Below are positions 52,503 through 60,402 of a stretch of 64,000 nt of DNA, one piece after another. Below the pieces are notes generated by a model. That model was not told the origin of the DNA and did not search any database. It saw only the letters and a program-made list of their open reading frames with translations. The DNA lies in assembly GCF_004799495.1 (NCBI RefSeq), contig NZ_SSMY01000005.1, positions 1 through 64,000 of the forward strand, given 5' to 3'. The position numbers and the translations under genes were made by a program. The DNA comes from Sphingomonas sp. Lineage in GTDB: Bacteria; Pseudomonadota; Alphaproteobacteria; Sphingomonadales; Sphingomonadaceae. The stretch's first letter is position 1, and each line of letters begins with the position of its first letter.

Positions 52503-54101
52503 TTACTTCTTCGCCGGCGCCTTCTTGGCGGCAGGCTTCTTGGCCGGCTCGGCCTTGGCGGCGGGCGCGGCCTTGGTCGCCGCCTTCTTCACGGGCTCCG
52601 CAGCCTTCGGCTCGTCCTTGGGCGCCGCAACCTTCTTGTCGGTCTTGGACGGCGCGGCCTTGGCGGCGGCCTTCTTCGCCGGTTCCTCGACCTTGGCAGC
52701 GGCCTTCTTCTTCGCCGCCTTGGGCTTGTGGTTGTCGTGGTCGTGGGTGTGCGTGCCGGTCGCGAAGCCGTCCTCGCTCTCGATCGCTTCCTCGAGCTCC
52801 TCGCGAGTCACGTCGCGGTCGCTGATCTCGGCCTTGCCGAACAGGAAGTCGACGACCTTGTCCTCATATAGCGGCGCGCGCAGCTGCGCGGCCGCCATCG
52901 GCTCCTGCTGGATGTACTGGATGAAGCGCTGCTGGTCTTCGGGACCGTATTGCTGCGCGGCCTGCGCGATCAGGCGGTTCATTTCCTGGCTCGTCACCTC
53001 GATGCCGTTGGCCTGGCCGATTTCGGACAGGAGCAAGCCAAGCCGCACGCGGCGCTCGGCGATCGCGCGGTAATCGTCCTTTTCCTTTTCCATCTCCGCC
53101 AGTGCGGCCTCGGGGTCAGGCTCGTGCGTCGCTTCGTGCTTCAGCTGTTCCCAGATCTGCGCGAACTCGGCCTCGACCATCGACGGCGGCACCGGGAAAT
53201 CGTGCCCCGCGGCGAGCTGGTCGAGCAGCTTGCGCTTCATGTGCGTGCGCGTGAGGCCGTTCAATTCCTGCTCGACCTGGCCCTGCAGCAGCCCCTTGAG
53301 CTGATCGAGATCCTTGAGCCCCAGCGAGGTCGCCAGGCTGTCGTCGATCTTGGTCGTGCCCGCGGTCTTCACCGACTTGGCGACGAGGTCGAACGTCGCG
53401 GGCTTCCCGGCCAGTTCTTTCGCGCCGTAATCCTCGGGGAAGGTGACCTTGATCTGTTTTTCGTCGCCCGCCTTCATGCCGACGACCTGATCCTCGAAGC
53501 CGGGGATCAGGCGACCGCCGCCGATCTCGACCGCCATGTCGATGCCGGTGCCGCCGTCGAACGCGACGCCGTCGGCGGTCTTGCCGACGAAATCGACCGT
53601 GACGAGGTCGCCGTGCTTGGCCTTGTAGCCGTCCTTGGTATCGTCCCAGCTCTTCTGCTGGTCGGCGAACTTCTGGAGCTGCGCCTGCAGCGCGGCCTCG
53701 TCGGTCGGCACGCTCAGCCGCTCGAGCTTCAGCTTGTCGATCGCCGGGGTCGGCACGTCCGGCAGGATTTCCAGCTCGACCTTTAGCTCGGCGTCCTTGC
53801 CGGCTTCATAGTCGTTCTCGAGGTTGACCGACGGCTGCATCGCGGGGCGCAGCTTGTTCTTCGCGATCAGCGACTGGATGCCGTCCTGGATCGCCGCGTT
53901 GAGCGCGTCCTGCGTCAGCGCCGGGCCGTGCATCTTGCGGATCAGGTTCGCGGGCACCTTGCCGGGGCGGAAACCGGGCATGCGGATCTGCGGCGCGACC
54001 TTCCTGACCTCGGCATCGACCTTCGCGTCGATTTCCTTGGCGGTGATGGTGAGCGTGTAGGCGCGCTTCAGCCCTTCGTTCAACGTCTCGACAGTCTGCA
54101 T
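52503..54101 (-). CDS. tig: Trigger factor with basic low-complexity tail
   Basis: This 532-residue ribosome-bound chaperone/PPIase starts MQTVETLNEGLKRAYTLTIT; an ATG at 54122 would add 7 residues but is less typical. The ribosome-binding GFRPGKVPANLI motif is near residue 50. The FKBP domain (about 160-245, GDLVTVDFVGKTADG) and the C-terminal arms follow. The last 90 residues (443-532) are a His-rich bit (HTHDHDNH) and a Lys/Ala/Pro repeat like histone H1, about 80 residues longer than common trigger factors. Confidence 0.95.
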   Translation of the reverse strand: MQTVETLNEGLKRAYTLTITAKEIDAKVDAEVRKVAPQIRMPGFRPGKVPANLIRKMHGPALTQDALNAAIQDGIQSLIAKNKLRPAMQPSVNLENDYEAGKDAELKVELEILPDVPTPAIDKLKLERLSVPTDEAALQAQLQKFADQQKSWDDTKDGYKAKHGDLVTVDFVGKTADGVAFDGGTGIDMAVEIGGGRLIPGFEDQVVGMKAGDEKQIKVTFPEDYGAKELAGKPATFDLVAKSVKTAGTTKIDDSLATSLGLKDLDQLKGLLQGQVEQELNGLTRTHMKRKLLDQLAAGHDFPVPPSMVEAEFAQIWEQLKHEATHEPDPEAALAEMEKEKDDYRAIAERRVRLGLLLSEIGQANGIEVTSQEMNRLIAQAAQQYGPEDQQRFIQYIQQEPMAAAQLRAPLYEDKVVDFLFGKAEISDRDVTREELEEAIESEDGFATGTHTHDHDNHKPKAAKKKAAAKVEEPAKKAAAKAAPSKTDKKVAAPKDEPKAAEPVKKAATKAAPAAKAEPAKKPAAKKAPAKK

Positions 54102-54201
54102 TTCAGGCTTCGTCTTTCTCATGAATGTTTGCGACCCCTCGCTTGCGCTCGGGAGTTGCGCTGCCAAAAGCGTGCCCCGCACGCCTTTGAGTCAGCGCAA
54201 C

Positions 54202-54286
54202 TGGTGCGGGCGAAGGGACTCGAACCCCCACATCTTGCGATACTGGAACCTAAATCCAGCGCGTCTACCAGTTCCGCCACGCCCGC
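54202..54286 (-). tRNA. tRNA-Leu (TAG)
   Basis: This is an 85-nt class II tRNA with encoded CCA and acceptor stem GCGGGCG/CGCCCGC. The anticodon loop TTTAGGT gives TAG, and the stem is CTGGA/TCCAG. It has the long variable arm. It lies 101 nt upstream of the tig start, same strand. Confidence 0.96.
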
Positions 54287-54380
54287 TTGGGACACCGCCG
54301 GTCGGCGGCGTCTATAGCAAGTGCGCCCGTTGGGGCAACCCGGTTCGCATCGGCGCGTTGGGGATGCGAAAGGAACCCCC

Positions 54381-54530
54381 ATGGCCACCCAGCCCCCGCC
54401 CGAATTCCCCGAGCCGAGCCAGCCCGGCACACCCGACACCGCACCGCCCGAGGTCACGCCGCCAGCACCCGATACCGACGTCCCCTCCCCTGGCGAGCAA
54501 CCCACCGGCCCCGCCAACCCGCAGGGATAA
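54381..54530 (+). CDS. Small proline-rich protein (49 aa)
   Basis: An open frame of 49 codons starts with ATG preceded by AGGA 7 nt upstream. The protein is about 40% Pro with Thr, Asp and Glu, has no hydrophobic segment and no recognised family. It is followed 4 nt later by another small frame, suggesting an operon. It may be a disordered stress or spacer protein. Confidence 0.55.
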   Translation: MATQPPPEFPEPSQPGTPDTAPPEVTPPAPDTDVPSPGEQPTGPANPQG

Positions 54531-54534
54531 GACG

Positions 54535-54672
54535 ATGCCAGACCCCGATCCGCATCCCGACAGCCTACCCGACGAGGACAACGACAAGCGTGCCGACGTC
54601 GAACAGGCGACGGAGAATGAAGACGACGCCCAGCGCGGCGAAGTCCGCAACCAGGGCGCCAACGCGCAGTAG
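54535..54672 (+). CDS. Small acidic protein (45 aa)
   Basis: An open frame of 45 codons with AGGG 8 nt before the ATG. The protein is rich in Asp, Glu and Gln (ATENEDDAQRGEV), hydrophilic throughout and likely disordered. It lies 4 nt after the proline-rich ORF and just before a strong terminator, supporting a two-gene transcript. No family recognised. Confidence 0.55.
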   Translation: MPDPDPHPDSLPDEDNDKRADVEQATENEDDAQRGEVRNQGANAQ

Positions 54673-54692
54673 GATGGCGATGATCGCCACGG

Positions 54693-54734
54693 AAAAAAAG
54701 GGCACCGCCGAACGAGTCGGCGGTGCCCTTTTTT
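54693..54734. terminator. Bidirectional rho-independent terminator
   Basis: The stem GGGCACCGCCGA/TCGGCGGTGCCC is flanked by an A-run on the left and TTTTTT on the right, so it works on both strands. It separates the small ORFs (plus) from the lipoprotein gene (minus). Confidence 0.95.
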
Positions 54735-54750
54735 CAACCGCGAAGCGCGA

Positions 54751-55095
54751 TCAGTTGGCCGGGCCGCTCACCTGCGTGCCGATGCACTGCTTCCAGGCAG
54801 CGCCGATGATGCCGAACTGGTTGCGGACCTCGGTCCGGCTACCCGTACCGCGCTCATGCACGGTGATCGCGATCGCCACGCCGCCATAGCCGTTCTTGAT
54901 CAGCACGACGTGGCTGCCATCAGCCTGTTCGAGCGCCGGCACGTTGTTCTTGTTTTGCAGGCAGAACAGTACTTCCTTCGCCGACTTGTCCGATTCGTAG
55001 ATCGCCGTTGGCGGCTTATCGAGCACCTTCTGGGTCGAGGCACAGCCGGCCAGCGCGACCGCGCTGCCGATCACTAACGATACTGCCAGTTTCAC
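54751..55095 (-). CDS. Small lipoprotein of unknown function
   Basis: This 114-residue protein starts at GTG 55095, with AAGGGG 7 nt upstream. The lipobox LAGC (Cys18) follows a hydrophobic signal. The mature part has EVLFCLQNKNNVPALEQ and a C-terminal KQCIGTQV. It is probably anchored to a membrane of the envelope. No family recognised. Upstream, 55096-55371 holds no gene I can support. Confidence 0.7.
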   Translation of the reverse strand: MKLAVSLVIGSAVALAGCASTQKVLDKPPTAIYESDKSAKEVLFCLQNKNNVPALEQADGSHVVLIKNGYGGVAIAITVHERGTGSRTEVRNQFGIIGAAWKQCIGTQVSGPAN

Positions 55096-55371
55096 TCTTT
55101 TTCCCCTTATGAGCGTTGCGTTGTTCGCGTCCCAGCCGCGAGAGCTGGCACGATGCCGGATTGCGTAGAGGCGTGATCGATTGATGGACAAACCGCCGGG
55201 CAGACGCAGGACGGTCGCGTACAAACGTTGCCCTGCGGGCACCCGGCAAATCAAAGTCGCGCTATTCCCCCCTCGCCGCACCCCTCAGCGGCGTCACCAT
55301 GCTGGCGTCAGAATATTCAGATCGCAAGGGAATTTTGAAGGGCGCGATTTTTCTCGCAGCGCGTGGCGCGT

Positions 55372-56007
55372 TCACGGCGATTTCACCCGCCGCGCCGACA
55401 CGATCCGGACCGGCGCCACCGGCACCTCGCCCCGGAACGCGCCGCGGATCGACCCGGTCGGATTGTCGGGCGCGTCGAAGATCTTGAGCACGACATCCAT
55501 CCCCTCGACCACTCGGCCAAATGCGGCATAGCCGAGGTTGTCGCCGGGCTTGGACGGATCGGCGTCCATCGACGGGCGCTGATCGCCGAGCATGATCGTG
55601 AAGTCGCCGCGCGCGCTGCCGGGGCGAAGCCGCGGCGTCGACAGCACACCGTCGAGATGCTGGATGCCGGTCAGCGTGGTCGGCTCGTGCTTGATCGGCG
55701 GCAGCACCTTGGCGGGGTCACCGTTGACGCCGAACTGGACGAACCCGAACCGATCCGCCGCCTTGACCACGCGATAAAAGGTGACGCCGTCGAGTTTCTT
55801 CATATCGACATAGCGCAGGAAATTGCCCGCGGTGATCGGCGCGCGCCTGGTGTCCGCCTCGACCACGATACGCCCGGCGGTGGTCTGGATCGCGACCAGC
55901 GGCAGGCCCGGAGTCGGCGGCGCGGGGGTGGCGGTCGGCGCGGGCGTGGTCTGCGCGAGAAGCGGAGCGGCCAGCATCCCCACGATGATTGTCACCAGCT
56001 TGCGCAT
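55372..56007 (-). CDS. Peptidyl-prolyl cis-trans isomerase (cyclophilin type), exported
   Basis: This 211-residue protein has a signal peptide and a Pro/Thr-rich linker (TTPAPTATPAPPTPG), then a cyclophilin-type domain with VAIQTTAGRIVVE, FYRVVKA, GDFTIMLGDQRPSMD and AFGRVVEGMDVV. The classic FHRVI, QGGD and F-M-A-N motifs are changed (FYRVV, GFVQFG, GDFTIMLGD), so isomerase activity is uncertain. It is likely periplasmic. Confidence 0.87.
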   Translation of the reverse strand: MRKLVTIIVGMLAAPLLAQTTPAPTATPAPPTPGLPLVAIQTTAGRIVVEADTRRAPITAGNFLRYVDMKKLDGVTFYRVVKAADRFGFVQFGVNGDPAKVLPPIKHEPTTLTGIQHLDGVLSTPRLRPGSARGDFTIMLGDQRPSMDADPSKPGDNLGYAAFGRVVEGMDVVLKIFDAPDNPTGSIRGAFRGEVPVAPVRIVSARRVKSP

Positions 56008-56017
56008 GTAATCCCCC

Positions 56018-56098
56018 CGCCATTGCGAGCGCAGCGACGCAATCTATCGCGCGGCCCAACCGCTAGATTGCCGCGCGGCTGCGCCGCTCGCAATGGCG
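56018..56098. repeat. Palindromic repeat family A, copy 2
   Basis: It begins CGCCATTGCGAG and ends CTCGCAATGGCG; inner arms are GCAATCTA/TAGATTGC. The arms differ from the other copies by a paired change (CCA/TGG to CTA/TAG). It lies between the cyclophilin gene and the GNAT gene. Confidence 0.75.
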
Positions 56099-56100
56099 AT

Positions 56101-56553
56101 TTAATCGGGCGACCAGCGATAGTGCGCGACGATGCGCTCGGGTTTTTCGGGATGCGGACCAGTGCTTTCGTGGACCATGCCGCGGCGCTCGTAGAACGCC
56201 CGGGCGCGCGCGTTCGCTTCCTGCGTCCACAAGGTGAAGCCGCCGGGCATCAGCCGCTTGGCCTCGGCGAACAACGCCTTGCCGACGCCCCTGCCCTTCC
56301 AGTCGGGGTCGAGGAAAATCTGGTCAAGCTTGCCCGGATGGGTCGCGAGCATGCCGATCACAGTGCCGGCCGTCTCGGCAACGGTGAGTGTCCAGTCGGG
56401 CTTGGCGAGATCAGCGGCGAGCCGTTCGCGCATCTCGGCGGGCGTCGGCGGGATGCCCTTTTCGAGGCCCGTCGACAGCCATCCCGCCAGCCATACGTCG
56501 GCAACCGCATCGAAATCCGCCGGGGTCGCCGGCCGGATCAGGATGTCGTTCAG
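56101..56553 (-). CDS. GNAT family N-acetyltransferase, probable CTG start
   Basis: This is a 150-residue acetyltransferase. The N-terminus ([20 protein letters not shown]) is normal for GNAT but the frame has no ATG, GTG or TTG before it. The best start is CTG at 56553, which overlaps the gatB stop (CTGA) and so is coupled. Motif A is [18 protein letters not shown] and motif [15 protein letters not shown]. The substrate is unknown. Confidence 0.82.
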   Translation of the reverse strand: MNDILIRPATPADFDAVADVWLAGWLSTGLEKGIPPTPAEMRERLAADLAKPDWTLTVAETAGTVIGMLATHPGKLDQIFLDPDWKGRGVGKALFAEAKRLMPGGFTLWTQEANARARAFYERRGMVHESTGPHPEKPERIVAHYRWSPD

Positions 56554-58037
56554 GACAGCGCCTTCTTGAGCAGCTCGTTGACCACCGCCGGATTGGCCTT
56601 GCCCTGCATCGCCTTCATCGTCTGGCCGACGAAGAAGCCGAACAGCGCTTCCTTGCCGCCGCGATATTGTTCGAGCTGGCCGGGGTTCTTCGCGAGCACG
56701 TCGGCGATCACCGCCTCGATCGCCCCGGTGTCGCTGGTCTGCTTGAGCCCGCGTTCCTCGACGATCTTGCCGGGCGCGTCGCCGGTTTCGAGCATCACTT
56801 CGAACACCTGCTTGGCGAGACTGCCCGACAGCGTGCCGTCCGCGACGAGCGCGAGCAGCTCGGCGGCCTGACCCGGCAGCACCGGGCTTTCGCTGATGTC
56901 CTTGCCGATCCGGTTGAGCGCGCCGAACAGCTCCGACGACACCCAGTTCGCCGCGGCGACCGGCTTCGCGCCCTGATCGAGCAACGCGTCGAACCAGCGC
57001 GCGGTCTCGACCTCGGCGGTCAGGACGTTCGCCTGGTACGGGGTGATCCCCAGCCCTTCGTACCGCTTGCGCTTGGCGTCGGGGAGTTCGGGCAGGCTCG
57101 CCTTGCACTCGTCGAGGAACGCGTCATCGAGCTCGAGCGGGAGCAGGTCGGGATCGGGGAAATAGCGGTAATCGTGCGCGTCCTCCTTCGACCGCATCGA
57201 CCGCGTCGTGCCGGTGTCGGGATTGAACAGCCGCGTTTCCTGGACGATCGACCCGCCGCCTTCGAGCACGTCGACCTGGCGCGATGCCTCGTGCTCGATC
57301 GCCTGCATGACGAAGCGGATCGAGTTGACGTTCTTGGTCTCGGTCCGCGTGCCGAACTCGCCACCGGGCTTGCGCACCGACACGTTGACGTCGGCGCGCA
57401 TCGACCCCTGGTCCATGTTGCCGTCGCAGCTGCCGACATAGCGCAGGATCGAGCGCAGCTTGGTCAAATACGCCCCCGCCTCGGCGGGCGAACGCATGTC
57501 GGGGCGGCTGACGATCTCCATCAGCGCGACGCCCGAGCGGTTGAGATCGACGTAGGAGCGCGTCGGGTGCTGGTCGTGCATCAGCTTGCCGGCGTCCTGC
57601 TCGACATGGATTCGCTCGACCCCGATCTTTTTCGTGGACTCGGCCTCGCCCTCGAGCTCGATCTCGACCGAGCCTTCGCCGACCAAAGGATGGTAGAGCT
57701 GGCTGATCTGATACCCCTGCGGCAGATCGGCGTAGAAGTAATTCTTGCGGTCGAACCGCGACCATTTGTTGATCTGCGCGTCGATCGCCATCCCGGTGCG
57801 GACGGCCTGGCGGATGCATTCGCGGTTGGGCACGGGCAACATGCCGGGCATCGCAGCATCGACCAGCGACACTTGCGTGTTGGGTTCGGCACCGAACGCG
57901 GTCGCGGCGCCGGAGAACAGCTTGGCGTTCGAGGTGACCTGGGCGTGGACCTCAAGCCCGATGATCACTTCCCACTCGCCGGTCGCGCCGTGGATGCGGT
58001 ACGAGGACGGGGCGGCTTTGCTGAGGACGTCGGTCAT
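56550..58037 (-). CDS. gatB: Asp-tRNA(Asn)/Glu-tRNA(Gln) amidotransferase subunit B
   Basis: This 495-residue subunit of GatCAB binds misacylated tRNA and activates the acyl group. [22 protein letters not shown], the [14 protein letters not shown] motif, the [11 protein letters not shown] segment and the C-terminal YqeY-like helical domain ([18 protein letters not shown]) are all present. gatA and gatC are not in the window. Start [17 protein letters not shown]. Confidence 0.97.
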   Translation of the reverse strand: MTDVLSKAAPSSYRIHGATGEWEVIIGLEVHAQVTSNAKLFSGAATAFGAEPNTQVSLVDAAMPGMLPVPNRECIRQAVRTGMAIDAQINKWSRFDRKNYFYADLPQGYQISQLYHPLVGEGSVEIELEGEAESTKKIGVERIHVEQDAGKLMHDQHPTRSYVDLNRSGVALMEIVSRPDMRSPAEAGAYLTKLRSILRYVGSCDGNMDQGSMRADVNVSVRKPGGEFGTRTETKNVNSIRFVMQAIEHEASRQVDVLEGGGSIVQETRLFNPDTGTTRSMRSKEDAHDYRYFPDPDLLPLELDDAFLDECKASLPELPDAKRKRYEGLGITPYQANVLTAEVETARWFDALLDQGAKPVAAANWVSSELFGALNRIGKDISESPVLPGQAAELLALVADGTLSGSLAKQVFEVMLETGDAPGKIVEERGLKQTSDTGAIEAVIADVLAKNPGQLEQYRGGKEALFGFFVGQTMKAMQGKANPAVVNELLKKALS

Positions 58038-58077
58038 GCCCGCGCGAATAGCCGCAGCGCGGCGTCCGCCGCAAGGC

Positions 58078-58518
58078 TCAGGCGACGACGGTCTGCTCGA
58101 ACAGCGAAAAACCGCGCGGCAGGCGGCGCGGGCGGGGGCGGCCCTGCAACTGCCCATCCACCGCGGCGATCGCGGCGATCAGGTCGGCGGGGCGGTAGGG
58201 CTTGGCGAGGCAGCCGCGCGCGAACGCCCTGCCCCCTTCCGGACAATCGCCGGTACAAAATATCACCGCCACACCGCGCGCATGGGCGTGGCGCGCGATG
58301 TCGATGCCGCTGCCGTCGGTCAGGTTGACGTCGACAAGCACGAGATCGATGTCGGCATTGGCCTCCAGCACCGCGATCGCATCGGCGACGCGATCGACCG
58401 TGGCGACGACCTCGAACCCTTCCTCCGTGAGCGAGTGTTCGTTGTCGAACGCGACCAGCGGCTCGTCCTCGACGACGAGGAGCCGCGAGATCACTCTTTT
58501 CTTCCGGCCAAACACCAT
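58078..58518 (-). CDS. Single-domain response regulator
   Basis: This 146-residue receiver domain has acidic pocket Glu17/Asp18, phosphoacceptor Asp63 ([12 protein letters not shown]), Thr89 and Lys106 (LAKPYRP). It has no output domain, just a short basic C-terminal tail ([11 protein letters not shown]). It may be a phosphorelay intermediate or a modulator. No kinase is nearby. Confidence 0.9.
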   Translation of the reverse strand: MVFGRKKRVISRLLVVEDEPLVAFDNEHSLTEEGFEVVATVDRVADAIAVLEANADIDLVLVDVNLTDGSGIDIARHAHARGVAVIFCTGDCPEGGRAFARGCLAKPYRPADLIAAIAAVDGQLQGRPRPRRLPRGFSLFEQTVVA

Positions 58519-58650
58519 GGTCGCTATCCTGAACTCGCACGCGGATCGTTACGTCCGCGCGTCGTTACGCTGCCGTCGCTTAACGCGCGGCAACGAAGTC
58601 GGGTGCAAATTTTAGGTTCGCCCCGGACAAAACGGTATATTGGCGCGACC

Positions 58651-59739
58651 ATGCCCGCAGAAAAGAACACCGGCGATCAGCGGATCGCAAAATTATTGGC
58701 CCGCGCGGGCGTCGCCTCACGGCGCGAGGTCGAGCGGATGATCGCCGACGGGCGCGTTGCGCTGAACGGCGTGGCGATCGAGACGCCCGCGACCTTGCTC
58801 GCCTCGCTCGACGGGGTGACGGTCGACGGCAATCCGGTCGAGGCGCCGAGCGATGCGCGGCTGTTCCTCTATCACAAGCCGAGCGGGCTGTTGGTGACCG
58901 AGCGCGACCCCGGTGGACGGCCGACGATCTACGACCGCTTGCCCAAGGGACTGCCGCGCGTGGTGCCGGTCGGGCGGCTCGATCTGAATACCGAGGGGTT
59001 GTTGCTGCTCACCACCGACGGCGGGTTGAAGCGCCAGCTCGAGCTGCCCGCGACCGGGGTCGAGCGGGCGTACCGCGCGCGGGCCTATGGCAATGTGACG
59101 CAGGAACAACTCGAGGATTTGATCGAGGGCGTCGAAATCGAGGGGGTGCGCTACGGCTCGATCGATGCCAATCTGGAGCGGCGCACGGGCGCGAACGTGT
59201 GGATCGAGATGATCCTGACCGAGGGCAAGAACCGCGAAGTGCGGCGCGTGCTCGAACATCTGGGGCTGAAGGTCAGCCGCTTGATCCGCACGCGTTATGG
59301 CCCGTTCGTACTCGGCGATTTGCCGGTCGGCCAAGTCGGCGAGGTGCGGGCGCACGACGTCGAATCGTTCCGCAAGAACCCGACCCGGATCGATCTGCCG
59401 CAACCGGCACGGTCGCGCGAGGCCGCGGTGAAGTCGGTCGAGCCGCGCGCCGCGGCCACACCCACACCGCGTACCGCTGCGCCGAGGCGCGAGCCCGAGC
59501 GCCCCTCGGCCCGGCCGGCGCGCCCTGCCCGCCCCAGCAAGCCCGCCAAGGCACCGCGCCAGCGCGCCGACGGGTCGCTCGCGATCCGCGCTGGCGCGTC
59601 CGATACGTCGCGCAAAGCACGGTCGCGTAACTTCCGCGCGGAGCGGGGCGACGCCCCTGCCCGGCCGACCGCTCCGGCGAAGGGCCCGGCCGGCGGTCGC
59701 GGCAGACCCGGCGCGCGACCGCCGCGTAAGCGCCCGTAA
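58651..59739 (+). CDS. rluB: Pseudouridine synthase, RsuA/RluB family
   Basis: This 362-residue protein has an S4 RNA-binding domain (RIAKLLARAGVASRREVERM) and a catalytic domain with Asp in VGRLDLNTEGLLLLT. It likely makes pseudouridine in 23S rRNA. The last 110 residues are a Pro/Arg/Ala-rich basic tail (RPARPARPSKPAKAP type), longer than in many relatives. Start ATG at 58651. It overlaps rsmD by one base. Confidence 0.9.
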   Translation: MPAEKNTGDQRIAKLLARAGVASRREVERMIADGRVALNGVAIETPATLLASLDGVTVDGNPVEAPSDARLFLYHKPSGLLVTERDPGGRPTIYDRLPKGLPRVVPVGRLDLNTEGLLLLTTDGGLKRQLELPATGVERAYRARAYGNVTQEQLEDLIEGVEIEGVRYGSIDANLERRTGANVWIEMILTEGKNREVRRVLEHLGLKVSRLIRTRYGPFVLGDLPVGQVGEVRAHDVESFRKNPTRIDLPQPARSREAAVKSVEPRAAATPTPRTAAPRREPERPSARPARPARPSKPAKAPRQRADGSLAIRAGASDTSRKARSRNFRAERGDAPARPTAPAKGPAGGRGRPGARPPRKRP

Positions 59740-60275
59740 TGCGGATCATCGCCGGTACGTGGCGCGGGCGAGCGATCGCTGCGCCCAAGGGCGACGCGAC
59801 GCGCCCGACCGCCGACCGCACGCGCGAGGCGTTGTTCTCGATGCTGGTCAGCCGGGTCGGCAGTTTCGAAGGGCTGGCGGTCGCCGATCTGTTCGCCGGC
59901 TCGGGCGCGCTGGGCCTCGAAGCGCTGTCGCGCGGCGCGGCGTCGTGTCTGTTCGTCGAGCAGGACAAGGCCGCGCTCGACGCTCTGCGCGCCAACATCG
60001 CCAAGCTCGGCGCGAAAGCCGACGTGCGCGCGCAATCGGTGATGGCGCTCGGCCCTGTCCCTGCGGCGCTCGATGTGGTGATGATGGACCCGCCCTATGG
60101 CACCGGCGCGGGCGCGGTGGCGCTCGACCGGCTCGCGCGGCTCGGCTGGGTCGGCCCGGCGACATGGGTGAGCATCGAGACCAAGCGCGACGAAGCGGTC
60201 GAGGTCGCCGGCTTCGCGATCGATGCCGACAAGATTTACGGTAAGGCGCGGGTGACGTTGCTGCGGCAACACTAA
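59739..60275 (+). CDS. rsmD: 16S rRNA guanine(966)-N2 methyltransferase
   Basis: This 178-residue SAM-dependent methyltransferase has MRIIAGTWRGRAI, the SAM site VADLFAGSGALGLEALSRGA and the catalytic DPPYG motif in VVMMDPPYG. It methylates G966 of 16S rRNA. It starts on the last base of rluB, so the two form an rRNA-modification operon. It is followed by a large inverted repeat. Confidence 0.94.
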   Translation: MRIIAGTWRGRAIAAPKGDATRPTADRTREALFSMLVSRVGSFEGLAVADLFAGSGALGLEALSRGAASCLFVEQDKAALDALRANIAKLGAKADVRAQSVMALGPVPAALDVVMMDPPYGTGAGAVALDRLARLGWVGPATWVSIETKRDEAVEVAGFAIDADKIYGKARVTLLRQH

Positions 60276-60402
60276 CCCTCTCCCTTTCGGGAGAGGGTCG
60301 AGCGGCGAATGCCGCGAGGGGTGAGGGCTAGGTCGAAACGCTTTCGACCCTGCCTCACCCGGCTTCGCTTCGCTCCCCACCCTCTCCCGAAAGGGAGAGG
60401 GT
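60276..60402. repeat. Long inverted repeat between rsmD and monooxygenase genes
   Basis: CCCTCTCCCTTTCGGGAGAGGG (60276-60297) is mirrored by CCCTCTCCCGAAAGGGAGAGGG (60380-60401). Each arm is itself a palindrome (stem CCCTCTCCC/GGGAGAGGG), and the two arms can pair across about 80 nt. It sits between convergent genes and may terminate both. Confidence 0.75.
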
